Source: Siphonodentalium dalli
Lineage: Eukaryota > Mollusca > Scaphopoda > Gadilida > Siphonodentaliidae
Direction: 5' to 3'
NCBI GenBank assembly: GCA_032622095.1
Contig: CP136061.1
Coordinates: 136,611,587 to 136,675,586, forward strand
Length of the DNA stretch: 64,000 bases
A model generated the notes under the pieces. It saw only the letters and a program-made list of their open reading frames with translations. It was not told the DNA's origin and did not search any database. The translations under genes were made by a program, and so were the position numbers. Positions 1 through 11,741 of this stretch are shown here, in pieces. Position 1 is the stretch's first letter. Each line of letters starts with the position of its first letter.

Positions 1-238
1 ATTGGGTTAATAGATATGCCAGCCTTTAAAACAAACAATGTCTGTGATTTGTTGACAACTCTGCTATATAATTGATATTACTGGGTCAGCAGTGAGTGTC
101 TTATCTTGATGGCTGTTGGTAGAATTTGATACATTACCGATGTAAACTTATATTGTTCTCTCTTAACCCAAGTAGTCCATGTCCAGGTCACCTTTTCACA
201 TTTAACCCAAGGCTGTGGTGGTGAAGCATTACAGATCC

Positions 239-270
239 TGTACCAGTGCATTCTCTTATATAAATGCGAG
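239..270. repeat. Half of a shared hairpin module (remnant)
   Basis: The motif CAGTGCATTCTCTTATAT followed by ATGCGAG is one arm of the hairpin found about twenty times in the window. The second arm is missing, so this is a truncated remnant. Confidence 0.5.
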
Positions 271-271
271 T

Positions 272-445
272 GACCCATAAATTCCAATAATTTTTGTTAT
301 GTACATTTGTCTATAATAGTACATAACAGTATACTCTATAATTCAACATCAAAACTCTCATTTATGATTCCGATCATAGTAATTTACTATCGCCAAGGGA
401 TGGGTTAACATCTGCCGATCGTGATAAGCCTCTCGTCGGTGCATG
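272..445 (+). repeat. Dispersed repeat, copy 1 (second copy near 2268-2455)
   Basis: The stretch from GACCCATAAATTC through the TACATTTGTCT and TATACTCTATAATTCAACAT blocks to a CGATCGTGAT-like end is repeated in the same order and orientation about 2 kb downstream. It is non-coding and the family is not recognised. Confidence 0.55.
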
Positions 446-457
446 CGCAGAGGCTGA

Positions 458-1062
458 TTTTGAAAAAATCCACTTCCATCTGCTTTCAATTCTGGGTAGT
501 TGCCTAGCAGCCGTTACCAGGGATCGTGTGGCAAATTATTCTAATCTTAAAATACTCAGTGGTCCATGGGGAACATACCTGTATAGCTTCAGACCTGTGG
601 CATCATTTTAACCATGCGAATATGCATTGTCTGAAATGGGGCATAATACAATTGACTGATCAGGACAATGGTGCCATTCGGTCATTTGGGTATTTGCTAC
701 CCTTTAGTGATAGTTATGTTCACTCTTCTGGCCAGATATATCTCAAATTTCACACTATAAGGTGTTGAATGCATTGACAATGCCTTTTTATAGCGCTTAA
801 ATATGACAATAAAAGCTAAAATTGCATTATACTTTCAATTCTGGTTATAGTCACCTTGCAACTGTTTCCAGGGAGTGATCATGTAGCAAAGTATCGCGAT
901 CTTAAAATACTCAGTGGTCCATATATGTAAAGTTTCAGACCTGTGACACCACTTGAACATAATCATCACCATGCACCTATAACACTGTCTACAATAAGTC
1001 AAAATACCTCTGGGAGCCCCTGGTCAGAGTGCCGATCGTTGTGAGGAGCCAGGGTTCAAAAC
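458..1062 (-). mobile_element. Truncated TTAA-4 element, inverted
   Basis: This block is the reverse complement of parts of the complete element at 19394-20963: both share the GCCTAGCARCCGTTACCAGG block, the cytidine/purine-rich 'GGTCCATGGGGAACAT' block and the end GGAGCCAGGGTTCAAA. The outer end reads TTCAAAACG instead of TTCAAAGGG and there is no flanking TTAA, so the copy is decayed. Confidence 0.6.
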
Positions 1063-2267
1063 GTCAAGTGAACAATTTTGAATGGGGATTTTCATGCAAA
1101 TCTCAGGAGCAAAAGTTATGTATGGAGCAGTTGTCCAGAAACCAAAGCAGGCATATCGTTGAACAGTCATAATATTTAACTGACATGTGCGCTAGGTAAA
1201 TTATAATATTTTGCAAGAAATTTCTTTTTCAGAATTTTTTTCTGGAATTACATCACATGACCTACATTTGAAAAGTTAATACAAAATAAATACACCAACA
1301 TTATAATGTAACAAGTTCCAAGCAGACCCGCCAGATAAATAAATGTTGTTTCCATTTTGAGCTTTTCTGATAATTTTGACATTTTATTTATTGTGGATTT
1401 TCTTGATGCCTGAGACTGACATATGAATGATGGTGATTGCAAGTATTTTTCATTGTTAGCTCAACTTTTGAGTCCAGTTTGAGCGATTGCCATGGGTTGG
1501 CATTGGCAGCCATCTTGGACTTTGCATGACTAAATCCTTCGGCTCATATGGATCGTTTGGGTGCGATCACTCAAACATTTTCTATCCGAAGGGAACAAGT
1601 TCGAGTTCGAATATGGGTTTGATCCGATTTTGTTACTAACAGAGTTATGGCTCTTTTTCCAAAAATCAAAAAACAAATTTTATTTTCAACTGCATGCTCA
1701 ATATTTAACTAAAAACAAACTGTTAAAATTTGTTTTTCTTATTAATGTTTTATGCAAAAAAAATAATTTCTTCAATGAAATTACTGAGACTCATTTAATC
1801 ATCTTCGAACCACCGTGCTGATTAATCTGACATGGTATGAAGGGGCCTAGGTATTCAGATATTAACTCTTAATTCCCTGCCACCCTGCAAACATATGCCA
1901 TGTTCACATTGTCATGGTTGATTAAATTTTAGGGGCCAATAGTGCTTAGAAGATTAACATTGAGGGTTAATGTATGTTAGTGTTCAAGCTACTTATTAAA
2001 CATCGTAATGTGTGAAACCATTTTAATGAGGGCTACTTATTGTCTTTTATATGAACTGTGGTAATCTGTTTCGAGTTAGGGGCATTGGGCGTCAGCATCC
2101 TCATCATATTATGGCTGTATAAATATTATACAGAGAACTTTAAAATTTGTATTTTCTAAATATTTTTCTTGAGAGGATATGGACTGTGTTTGGTTAATAT
2201 CTCTGGTTAGGGGTCCTAGGGTATTCCAATGTTAATGTGACACAACTAGTGCAAAATTGGCAATAGG
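1063..2267. other. No gene seen
   Basis: AT-rich non-coding DNA. A single copy of the 'GCCATCTTGGA...TTTGCATGACTAAATCCTTCGGC' repeat unit lies near 1490-1560. Short open frames here (about 1248-1442 minus, 1561-1821 plus) have no recognisable domain. Confidence 0.4.
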
Positions 2268-2455
2268 ACCCATAAATTCAAATAATTTGGGAATTTGTGT
2301 TATTATGTACATTTGTCTAATCATGTATTTCTTTAGTACATAATGTTCAGTATACTCTATAATTCAACATAAAAACTCAGATTAATTTTCCGATTTATTA
2401 TCGCCAAGTGATTGGTTAAACATATGCCAATCGTGATCGGCCTACAATCAGCCTC
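2268..2455 (+). repeat. Dispersed repeat, copy 2
   Basis: Second copy of the unit at 272-445, with the same order of blocks and small indels. Confidence 0.55.
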
Positions 2456-2483
2456 TCATTCATTAAATTCATAAAAAAACATG

Positions 2484-2510
2484 CCCCCCCCCCCCCCCCC
2501 CCCCCCCCCC
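2484..2510 (+). repeat. Poly(C) tract, 27 nt
   Basis: Twenty-seven consecutive C residues. The tract is directly followed by a fragment of the 'AGCAGCCATCT' tandem-repeat family. Confidence 0.9.
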
Positions 2511-2584
2511 AGCAGCCATCTGGTTTTAAAATTTTAATCCATCGGCACACACTGCAGCCGACATTTATTGGAGAAAATTTTTTG

Positions 2585-3019
2585 TTATGATCTGTAGAGT
2601 GCCAGGGCTGATAAAATAGGCCCTAAAAAAAATTTAAAAAAAACATTGTTTTGTTTTTTTGGGGTATGCTTAAGCATGCTATATAGCGAATTTAAAAACA
2701 AACTGGATAAAACCTTAGGGGCATGTTATAACTCAAAACTATCACCAAGTATTCATAGTAATAATTTTGATTCCCATGAAAAAATGTAAGATTCCCTGGC
2801 CCTAAACCTACAAAATAAGCCTGTTAAAGAATATAAGAAAAAATTATTAAAATTGTAAAAATTTGTAAAAAATAATAACAAATGATGAAAAATTGTTAGG
2901 CCAATGCATTCTCTTATATATGCGAGGCGACCTATGGTCGACTCGTATATATAAGAGAATGCATTGGCACAGGGTATATGAGTCGATACAAAAATCGGAC
3001 CTGGCACTGAAAGGGTTAA
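2585..3019. mobile_element. TTAA-3 element, left-truncated, with one hairpin
   Basis: The right end is GGCACTGAAAGGG followed by TTAA (3016-3019). The interior matches the complete copy at 7694-7938 (shared ATGATCTGTAGAGTGCCAGG and AACAAACTGGATAAAACCT blocks). Compared with that copy it has an extra segment at about 2823-2990. The extra segment contains an A-rich AAGAATATAAG stretch and one full hairpin (about 2905-2970) of the module also found in TTAA-1 and TTAA-2 elements. The left terminus is missing. Confidence 0.65.
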
Positions 3020-3255
3020 GCGCAATGATTTTATGCTTAAGTGTAAATAATTTTGCTTAAGCACAAATAATTTAGCTTAAGCACAAATAATTGCACCTAA
3101 GCGCAAATAATTATTAAAAGTGAATTTAGCCTCCCATAGTATTTGGTATCATTTATTAGGATTTGCATCTCTTTCTTTTTTTCTCAGATCTTTTCTAAAT
3201 TTGTACATCAATTCCTTCCTTTGTATATTCCTCGTTGAAATATATAAAAACTGAG

Positions 3256-6200
3256 ATTGATATTTCTGATGACATTTTAGATGAGAATTACCTGGATCCA
3301 GAAGATGCAACATGGGAGAAGGAAACCGAACTGGTGCCGCTGGACTTAAACAAGATTACGCCAAAGAATTTTATCATATACAAATTTGGTTGTTTTATCA
3401 ACAACCTGTTAGCGAAACATTGCCATCATTACCCTGTAACTCTACTGCTAGCAGAAAAGCTTCCAGCCAATCAGAAACTAACTAGGAATATGTATCGTAA
3501 CAGCTTCTTCTACGATGCTAACAACCATATTCTGTACATACGAGTTTCTCGGTTAGAGAATGTAGGACAGTTCATTATGGTGTTGGTGCACACTCTGGCT
3601 CACATAAAAGCTGGTAAGTTCTTGTCCTCAGTGGATCTAGTCATAGAGACCAAGCCTGAGATTAGTGTGCCTGTCATTTGCAGAATTAGGTCCCCAGAGG
3701 GTTAATTTTGTGATGCTATCTCGTTTTGTTCAATGTTTCACTGTCAGTAATGTGTATAGATAATAAAGAGCATTTAGTTACACACAATCATGTATGCATC
3801 ATTTGAAGCACAGAACTCTTTGTGGATAAGAAAGCCTTTATGACAAAGGCTAATAAACAGGACACTCACTTCTTAGATATCTGCTTTCATAAATAAAAGC
3901 TAAATAGATTAAAATAACTTTATACATATAGCTTTTAATCTCAGCTTTCCAATCATCCCAAAACTACTGATTATGGATTGGTTAAAATGCGGTATGAGGT
4001 GGTAACTTACGCTTTAAGCATGGTTTAAAAAATATTACCATGTTAATGTTACCGACAGATACCGCATGTCAGCCATTAGCATTCGTGATGATACCACTTG
4101 ACCGGCCTACAACCTCATTAAAGGGTCGATTAATTAGAAAGGGCAGAGTACAACATATGCATTTCTGTAGATGGTACAAGATTCATTACACAAAAATTCT
4201 GAAACGAATTATGTGTATTTGTAGTCGCAATGATCACATAAGCCAGGTGAGTATTGTTCACAATAGCTATTAATAATGGACAAATATGCTTTAATATAAA
4301 GAGCCTTTCGACCAGGCAAAGTCAATTTCCCTGTTCTCAGGCCACGTGTATGGTCCCAGAATCCCGCGCATGCAACATTGTCTGTTCAACTTCACCATGC
4401 GTTTGTGTGTGTCCATCAACAATTTCTTTTGAAACACCCTACAGGCCACATCACCAAACTTCATAGTGATCTTCGGAGTGACTATTTTTTCCATGGCTGT
4501 CAGTGAGAACTTCGATTTCAGTTTTGAATCTATTAATTAGCACATCCTATAGGCCACATCCAGACATGTTAACTCTCACGATTTAGACATAAGACTCACG
4601 ATTTCATGCCCAATCTCCCGGAATGGGAATTCAAGGCTTTTCAAGGTCCCAGTGTGCAATTTTAATGTTTTTCAGGACCTTGAATGGGACTCTGGAATTC
4701 AAGACCATTCCTTGAAACCAAGGCCCTGTGGGAACCCTTAGTACATCTTCTATTGGGGAAATAATGGCCTGAAATTAGACCCAGAGCTATTTGATGCGGA
4801 GTTAGAATAAACATTAAATATATATACTTGCATGGTTTTCAAAATTTTGTGGCCTGAGGAACAGGAAATTGACATGGCCTTATCATAATACATCATTTCC
4901 CATGAAATAAGCTAGAAGTGTCTAACATTGCTTGCATAAAATAACTTTGATATAACTCTAACATTCGGAGGAAATATATGAAACCTTTTTTTTTTTACAT
5001 TTAATACTTAAGTTACTGGCACACTTATCTGTATTGTAGATATTTCCAGTGAAGTGCTAATATAAGTATAAAATGTTCTTTATAATTCCAGGGGACTTAA
5101 CTGATGACACAAACCATGCATTCATACATGAATACCAGCGGGCTCTCTCTATACTATGTAGTGATCTGTTCTTCTCAAGATATTCAAGATCGTCACAATC
5201 CTTGCTGTCCAAACTAAACCGATCAACACAGTTTTCTGCAGACACGGCTAACAAAGTGCTAAAATCAGTGTTTTCGGAGTGCTATAATGAGGCGGAGAAG
5301 GCCGATCTGGTGATGGATCTGATAGATAATAGAGTACAGCCGAGTGTCGATGAGACCGGTGCACATTTCTCGAACGAGAGGGTTCAAGATAGGTGAGCTA
5401 CATCCCATTTTATCATCATCTTTATTTGAGAATGAGTCGTTTGACTCTTAGTCCCTGTTAATATTATACATTTACATTTTTGACATCAAAATAATGTGAC
5501 GTACAGTGCAGTGCACTATCAAAGTATTAACCCTTTCATGACTCGAGCTGCGCTGGTGCAGCATTAAAGACCCTGTGCCAATGCATTCTCTGATATATGC
5601 GAGTCTCCCATATGGAGCCTCGCATATATAAGAGAATGCACTGGCTTACAGGGCCAAGGTAAATATTGTTAGGCCAATGTATTCTCTTTTTAGGGAGACT
5701 CGCATATATGAGGGAATGCATTGGCACAGGGTTTTTGCAAAATTTCAGGAAGCTCCAGTCATGAAAAGGTTAATGTTCCACTATCCAATTGCCTTCCAGA
5801 CGGAAATTCCATTTACGACATATCTGTATGGAGTATTGTAGTGTGGTCATCGGAAGATTAGACCCAGAAGAAATTGGTAAAGAAGCGGTTTTGGTGTCAT
5901 TCGACTCGGGAGAATCTCGTGTATAATATATCTAAAATCCGCTTTGGGCAAAATTCAGGATGCAAGATGGCGTCCAACATGGCTGCCGTTAGTCAAAAGA
6001 GACTCTGACTGAGATTAATTCGATTATAGTGAGCACAAATGTTGTCATATGTATACAAATGTATACATTTTTGCAAAGGTAAAATATTATGCCACCTTTC
6101 TATAGAAAAAATGGAACCCCTTTCGAAAATTTGAAGTATTTGCCTAATACCTTAAAGATCAGTTCCTGATGTTTGGTAATGGTTGAGACTGCCGACTGTG

Positions 6201-9200
6201 ATTAGTCTTTTGCATGTTAATTCAGCATAGGAGCAATGAAAGATACTATAAATGGGGTCCCAGACTCATCTACACCTTAAAAAATTAGATTTTACAGAAC
6301 ACGGTATTAAATTCCACAAAAATCGCTATTGGGATTCCAGTCATATATCAACAAGAAATGGACAGAACTGTACAATGTAAGTTGGGCACAACATTATCTA
6401 TGGATACTCCAATTCAATGAAACCCAAATTGACCCTTTGTCTCAAAATGGCGGTCAAAATATAGAAAATGGCGGATATTGCTCACATTGTCATTCAAACC
6501 ATTATAAGTAGTGGTTGATGAATAAAATTGACTAAATAAATACGATTGTATACCTCTTTATGATGTCATTGTGCTAGCTCTATGGAAAAACTTAAAAATC
6601 AGTACCCAAAATGGCCACCCGATGTGAAAAATACTATTTTCTATCACTTCTGTTTACCACTTCTTGCTTTCTGAACTGGGAAACAATGGGTATACTTTTT
6701 CAATGGTCGTGTCAACTGATCATTCCAGCAATGACATGTCTAATCGTTTAGGGCATAGTTTACTCCGGTCCTTCACTAATAAGTTCTAACGAATACGGTA
6801 TGAAATTTAACCAAAATCGGCTTTGGGGCTCTGGTCACATTTGATATTTAGGGATGAGCAGATCTTGTCTACAAAATAATTGAGCGTTTCTTTTATTTGT
6901 GAACATTCCATCTCAAATAGACAAAAAGAAACAATAAATTTTATCTAATATGGCTTCCAAAACGAAAACGGTAGACTCTGCCCAGCTTGTCGTATAATGG
7001 AAGTTGTGAGTGGATGCAGTTGATAGTTGGTTAATCTATGTGGCTCATATACATCAAAACTATTTATTTTCAATCTTTTTGGTGGCTTCCCGCGGGTTGG
7101 CACAATTTCGTCGCATCAGTGCTATAATTTCGTAACTCCATTTTGGCGGGAAATGAGTATTTGATATCGTTCGAATCGTGAGAAAAATACAATTCGATGG
7201 GCCAAACTGTTTTTGCATTGGATGGCAAATATTCACACAAACCAGTGACACAAATGTCGTATCTCCAGCGATATTTTACAATTATTCGTGCAATAAGATT
7301 GTATGTTCAGCAGCAGCCAAATCGGATGCTTCAGGTTGTCCACGTGACTTCTGTTTTGTGTTTGTAATTTCTAATATGTGTGCTATATGGTCGTATCCCC
7401 ATGTTAGTCATGTGATCATTTGGATAATAGAATAGGCAATTCAAACAGACCAAGAAAATTTTCGCTGGTCTGGATTTTCACTCTCTAATTGAAAATCCAG
7501 ACCCATGAATCGTTCTTGGTGTGTTCCAGGCCTGTTTGAATCCTGACACCCAGGTCATGTCTTGGTGGTCTACTGTTCGCGATTGCAGATTCGATTACAC
7601 CTGAGATGTCCCTCGATCAACTCTGATCAAGCTTGAAAATTGTTGGAGCTAGCCTGTGATGTGGGTACAGTAATGCCCTAAATAATCTACTCCTTAACTC
7701 TTTCAGTGCCACGGGCCGATCTCATCGGCCCTAATTTATGATCTGTAGAGTGCCAGGGCTTTTTTATTTTATAGCATGCTTAATATATAGCGAACTTAAA
7801 AACAAACTGGATAAAACCTCAGGGGCATGTTATAACTCAAAACTATCAGTATTCATAGTAATAATTTTGATGCCCATGAAAAACGTAAGATTCCCTAGCA
7901 CTAAACCTACAAAATAAGTCTGGCACTGAAAGAGTTAACCACAGCAATATTATGGGTAACTTTCAGTGAGAGCTTTCCAATGAATGGCAACAAGCCATAT
8001 TTCCGACTAAATCCTGACAAGTTACCCATAATTCTGCTGTGGTTAAAGGTACTCAATAACCACTTGATTTTAGAGTTATCCATCTTTATCTACAAGACCG
8101 TCCGTTTGACCTCGTGCTTCTGGCCCACAAACAATAGAAATAGCAAACTTCAAACATCGATATCTAATCACTCTGAGCTTTGATGGGTGGGTTCCTCGAC
8201 TCGAATCAAATATTTTTTACCCCCGAAGCCAAAGAAATAGTAATTTAGGAGCGTCTGATCGGATTGAGTACCTTTAAGGAGTCGATTATTTTAGCATTTC
8301 TGAATGAACCTACACCCGCCTCTATCTCAACAAAAATCCCATGTGACCAGTGGTATAGTTTTGCAGCCTCTTGTATTGTGTTTCCTTTTGAATAATTGAA
8401 CACATTTATACCCTTTATGCAGATTGTCAACATACACAGATTTCAGCACAATGTCAGCATTACAGGAAATGCTTGGGAAGTCAAAGGATAAGATACATCA
8501 GGCAAGAGCACAGGGTACAGCTGTCAGCTCTAATAGGGAACTGTCTAAACTCAGTCAGCACTACTCAACTGAAGGTAGTTCACATCACAATTAACCCGTT
8601 CTATACTAAATATTCATTCACAGGTAGCTATCTCTTAGGAAATATTCAGATAATAAGTTCACAAATAACCATTGTTGAACTTATTATCTGACCATTTCCC
8701 ACCAATAGATAGGATTCCTTCAGCACTTTTATTATCTATCGTCTGCTTATTTTTCCTGATCACTCCTCCAGATGAATAATAGACCATTCCAGTGTATATA
8801 TACTTTTATAACTGAGTAGGAGAATCCATTTAGTATTGAAAGGGTTAAACACTATTTAAAAATAACTTGTGCATTTAGGCCACGAAAAGTCGAATGTTTC
8901 TGTTCTCTGGCCTGCCCGCATGCTTCCGAAATCCCTGCATGAATTTTTTTAGTCACTGCTAAAAAATTGTTTGTGACAACCCACCAGTCAATCATTCATC
9001 TATCATCTACAAATGCAGGGGTTGTGAAATGGTAAATGCACTTTTCTGCATGCATTTTAGAAAACAATTGCCCGAGAACAGAAACATAGACTTTTTGAGG
9101 CCTTCCTTGAATACTTTTCTTAGGACAAGTTTTCGCTCTTTTAGAATTTTTAGTTTAGGTATGATTCTCCAAATTGTGTCTTGTTACTAAAAAGAGCAAT

Positions 9201-10944
9201 TTCCAGTTGATCAGGTATATACACCAATCTGGTTTGTAATATCTAACATCTTTGAGTCATTTACACATATTGCTCTTCGAGTAACTTGAGAACGTAGACA
9301 AACACTTTAATTTCAATTTAGTTTCTATGTGTAACTTTAGGGTTATTAATGTTTTTTTCTTAGGTGAAAGTTGCAATGTTTAGTCCTTGAAGTAAAATTT
9401 AATATTTTCTCCAAATTGACCTGACTTAGCCTAATGGTTTTGGAATTTTGAGTCCCACAAAGAACAAACTCATTTAGTTTCCCCTGATGGTAACTTATTG
9501 ACTGATTTGATTATGTCTCATTTGGAACAGGTACTGAAGTTATTACTAGAGAAGTTGCACCAAATGTTGCCATTGCAAACCTCACAGGCCATGCCTTGTG
9601 GCAGTCATTTGTAAACATGGAGGTGACTGAGAACGGGAATGAAAAGCCACCAGATGAGCAGGTATATCCAAAATTAAGTCTGCTTATAGTATAATAGCTC
9701 TTGTGCAATTCAGCTTAACTTTCATTACATTAAAAAGGGAGGAAGTCCATCCCTGAGGATAAGCCCACCCCAAAAATTCATTGGGTGGTCCTCGTAGATA
9801 AGCCCACCCCCATTTTTATAACATAGAAGGCGAGATTACATTGATGTCAGGTTAACTCTGAATGAAGATGAAAAAAATTTCATGCAGAAAAATTATTGAC
9901 CATGCTAATACCAGCATTGTTTTTTTTCACTGTGTTATGTGTTCAATAAGAAATGGGGTAGTTTCATTAGGAATTGATTAAATTGGGGTTGGGTTCCATC
10001 AACAAATAAATCCAGCCAAATAATAAATATGATTTGAGTCTCAGACACCGCCGCATTGATATAAATGGACTGCATTGGATGTTTTATTTCAATTTTTGAT
10101 ATTTTTTTTTTTTTTTATTTTGGTATGCTTTTAACAACATGTCTATACGTAATGAGCATTAATTGCAACATACATGAACTCTTAACATATCTCTGTGATT
10201 GATAGATTGACTATCATGTATACACATAGTGACATAGAACATTAAGCAGATGACTACATCAAATTTTTGTATTTAAACATATTTTATTGTATAACAATTA
10301 TGTACATGGGGATTGGAACACAAGTTTTGTTAACTTTATAGTGAAGTCCCTCTCCCGACTACATTTAAGAAAATGGTTGGTTGATCATCATAGTCTGGTG
10401 TACTTCTTGTAACTCCAGAACAATTGAAAGACACTGGATGATATTTAAGATAACATGTTATAATGAAGAGGTGTCAATTTATAGACAACAATAACAATTG
10501 TGAATAGTTAGGGGCATTGAACCATTATTGATAATCCCTGTCATATAGGTACAACGTATACTAGTACATGTAGCACAATGTCATTTTTATATCAGATTAA
10601 ATGAATGTATATGCAAAACAAAGTTCCCTATATGACCCACTATTTACTCTAACAATGTTATGTTGTAGGACACATCTGTTGGACCACGTTGTGACAGTTT
10701 ATATAAAGATTTTGCAGCTGTTAATCTTAAAATAGCAGATATTAAGGAGAAGATCAGAGAGTTTGAGACCGAACTACAAAATTTTGATACAGCCGAAATT
10801 GAAGGGAAGAAAAGTAAAAAGCGACATGACAACATGCGAGATTCATTGACGACTAAATTGACATCGGCCCGAAGTGAGCTTGTTAAGCTAGAGAATAGCA
10901 AAAGACGACTGGCGGATAAAATGAAAGAGCTAGAGTCACTGTAA
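3256..10944 (+). CDS. 3' part of an unrecognised multi-exon gene
   Basis: Six exons splice in frame: 3256-3613, 5092-5392, 5800-5876, 8440-8574, 9531-9661, 10669-10944 (TAA). Together they give at least 425 residues. Donors are GTAAGT, GTGAGC, GTAAAG, GTAGTT and GTATAT; intron phases 1, 2, 1, 1, 0 agree across all joins. The first exon has no convincing ATG, so upstream exons probably lie outside or unseen; its start is the first acceptor that keeps frame, and its pyrimidine tract is weak. The protein has a hydrophobic conserved-looking core (VLVHTLAHIKAGDLTDD, then QRALSILCSDLFFSRY across exons 1-2). The final 92 residues are rich in Lys/Glu and look like a coiled coil. An AATAAA signal lies at 10984-10989, 40 bp after the stop. 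I do not recognise the family and assign no function. Confidence 0.75.
3655..3715 (+). repeat. Fragment of a palindromic 'GAGGTCCCCAGAGGG' element
   Basis: GTCATTTGCAGAATTAGGTC and the following CCCAGAGGGTTAATTT match the arms of the foldback family at 30362-30490 and 59470-59885. It begins about 40 bp after the donor of the first visible exon. Confidence 0.5.
4290..4500 (+). repeat. Single unit of the 'CAACAATTTC..CATCACCAAACTTCATA' repeat
   Basis: Degenerate copy of the unit that is tandemly arrayed at 15720-17600. It lies in the first intron of the upstream gene. Confidence 0.45.
5527..5773. mobile_element. TTAA-2 miniature element, complete
   Basis: TTAA (5527-5530) is followed by CCCTTTCATGACTCGAGCTG. 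The other end is CTCCAGTCATGAAAAGG plus TTAA (5770-5773). Between them are two hairpins (about 5577-5645 and 5670-5735) with arms CCAATGCATTCTCT/AGAGAATGCA. The right TTAA is 26 nt upstream of the exon beginning at 5800, so the element makes up most of that intron. Confidence 0.85.
5877..7660. other. Intron with degenerate internal repeats
   Basis: No exon fits the reading frame here. Motifs such as AAAATCSGCTTTGGG recur near 5936, 6318 and 6813 and 'ATGGCGG/ATGGCCACC' words are scattered, suggesting old tandem or transposon sequence. Open frames are short and unrecognised. Confidence 0.4.
7694..7938. mobile_element. TTAA-3 miniature element, complete
   Basis: TTAA-CTCTTTCAGTGCC opens it and GGCACTGAAAGAG-TTAA closes it, giving 13-bp perfect inverted ends. 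It sits in the left arm of TAM-1: removing it and one TTAA restores GACTCCTTAACCACAGCA, the sequence of uninterrupted TAM-1 copies. TTAA duplication plus a CYCTTT end is typical of piggyBac-type elements. No transposase frame is present. Confidence 0.9.
8043..8277. mobile_element. TTAA-7 miniature element, complete
   Basis: TTAA-AGGTACTCAA at the left and TTGAGTACCT-TTAA at the right enclose 227 bp. Its internal blocks (TTTAGAGTTATCCATC, CTCGACTCGAATCAAATATT) recur in the copy at 42622-43109. Excision with one TTAA restores the TAM-1 right arm CTGTGGTTAAGGAGTCGATT. Confidence 0.9.
8591..8848. mobile_element. TTAA-5 miniature element, complete
   Basis: TTAA-CCCGTTCTATACTAAAT and ATTTAGTATTGAAAGGG-TTAA are inverted ends. 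A 19-bp-arm hairpin (CAGATAATAAGTTC / GAACTTATTATCTG) lies at about 8646-8692. It sits in the intron directly after the exon ending at 8574. Confidence 0.8.
8877..9103. mobile_element. Short inverted-repeat element
   Basis: The left end AGGCCACGAAAAGTCGAAT with TTTCTGTTCTC matches the inverted right end (GAGAACAGAAA...GACTTTTTGAGGCCT) over about 35 bp. No clear target duplication is visible and no gene is encoded. Confidence 0.6.
9725..9835 (+). repeat. Small repeat with 'GATAAGCCCACCCC' motif twice
   Basis: GATAAGCCCACCCC occurs at about 9758 and 9810 separated by GGTGGTCCTCGTA. It is non-coding and lies in the last intron of the upstream gene. Confidence 0.35.
9836..10668. other. Intron sequence without recognisable feature
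   Basis: AT-rich with a poly(T) run near 10105; no repeat or exon was recognised. Confidence 0.4.
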
Positions 10945-11350
10945 ACAGGATTCATTGTTGTTGCTCTCTACTAAAAGGGAGAAAATAAAATGTTATATAT
11001 TTATTTATTACTCCATATTTATATCAGTGGTGGCAATTGTATGGGTGTCATTTCTCTATAGGTTATTGTAAGTTATCACTTATCTAATATATTAACAAAG
11101 TGTGGTCTTTACACCATTGCATGTATTTTTTATGTTCAATTCTGTCAAATTGCTTCTTGTATGGCATATAGTCTGGCATATGTCTAAAGAAACTTAGCTA
11201 TAGTGCTGAAACGAATATTCAAATATACGTTTGTATATTGTGGTACTTAAATATCAAAATCACATTAAAATATTCATCCACCTTAAAAAGAGTATTTAAG
11301 TCATACAAATACATCATGCCTTCTGGTCAGAACAGTCGCTCATGATGCAC

Positions 11351-11741
11351 TTAACCCTTTACCCAACAAACCGGCCAAAACCGGCCAAATAAAGCTTCAA
11401 CAGCCTAAAATATCTTGGTCTGTCTCAATAAAACCATACAAATATGGATATCATTGGAATCGGCTCATTGACCACATTGTGATGGTTATAGTTATGCCCT
11501 GTGCCAATGCATTCTCTTATATATGCGAGTCGACCATAGGTCGCCTCGCATATATAAGAGAATGCATTGGCCTAAAAAAAATCTTTTTTTAACACTTTTT
11601 ACCATTTTTTCTTACATTCTTTAACAATTTGTAATGTGTTAAGCCAATGCATTCTCTTATATATGCGAGGCGACCTATGGTCGACTCGCATATATAAGAG
11701 AATGCATTGGCACAGGGCCCTTCTGTTGGGTAAAGGGTTAA
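11351..11741. mobile_element. TTAA-1 miniature element, complete
   Basis: TTAA-CCCTTTACCCAACA and TGTTGGGTAAAGGG-TTAA form perfect 14-bp inverted ends. Inside are a palindromic CCGGCCAAAACCGGCC block, a short GAATCGGCTCATTGACCACA block and two long hairpins (about 11511-11571 and 11643-11712). It lies 400 bp downstream of the first gene. Two further near-identical copies are at 25922-26321 and 32000-32398. Confidence 0.9.

Larger units (their letters stand above)
7668..8302. mobile_element. TA-flanked foldback element (TAM-1) carrying two nested insertions
   Basis: It starts TA-CAGTAATGCCCTAAATAAT, as in the full-length 212-bp copy at 63651-63862, and its inner arm GAATGGCAACAAGCCATATT is intact. 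The left arm is interrupted by a TTAA-3 element (7694-7938) and the right arm by a TTAA-7 element (8043-8277). The right terminus is degraded (TTAGCATTTCTG instead of TAGGGCATTACTG). CAG ends with a TA target suggest Tc1/mariner-type mobilisation; this is inference. Confidence 0.8.

Noticed and set aside
3188-3255. Exon start after the strong acceptor at 3187
   Set aside because: The required frame meets TAA at 3196-3198, so this acceptor cannot serve the coding exon as read.
8423-8574. Acceptor at 8422 for the fourth exon of the upstream gene
   Set aside because: It looks stronger but puts the joined frame out of phase with both neighbouring exons; 8440 keeps frame.
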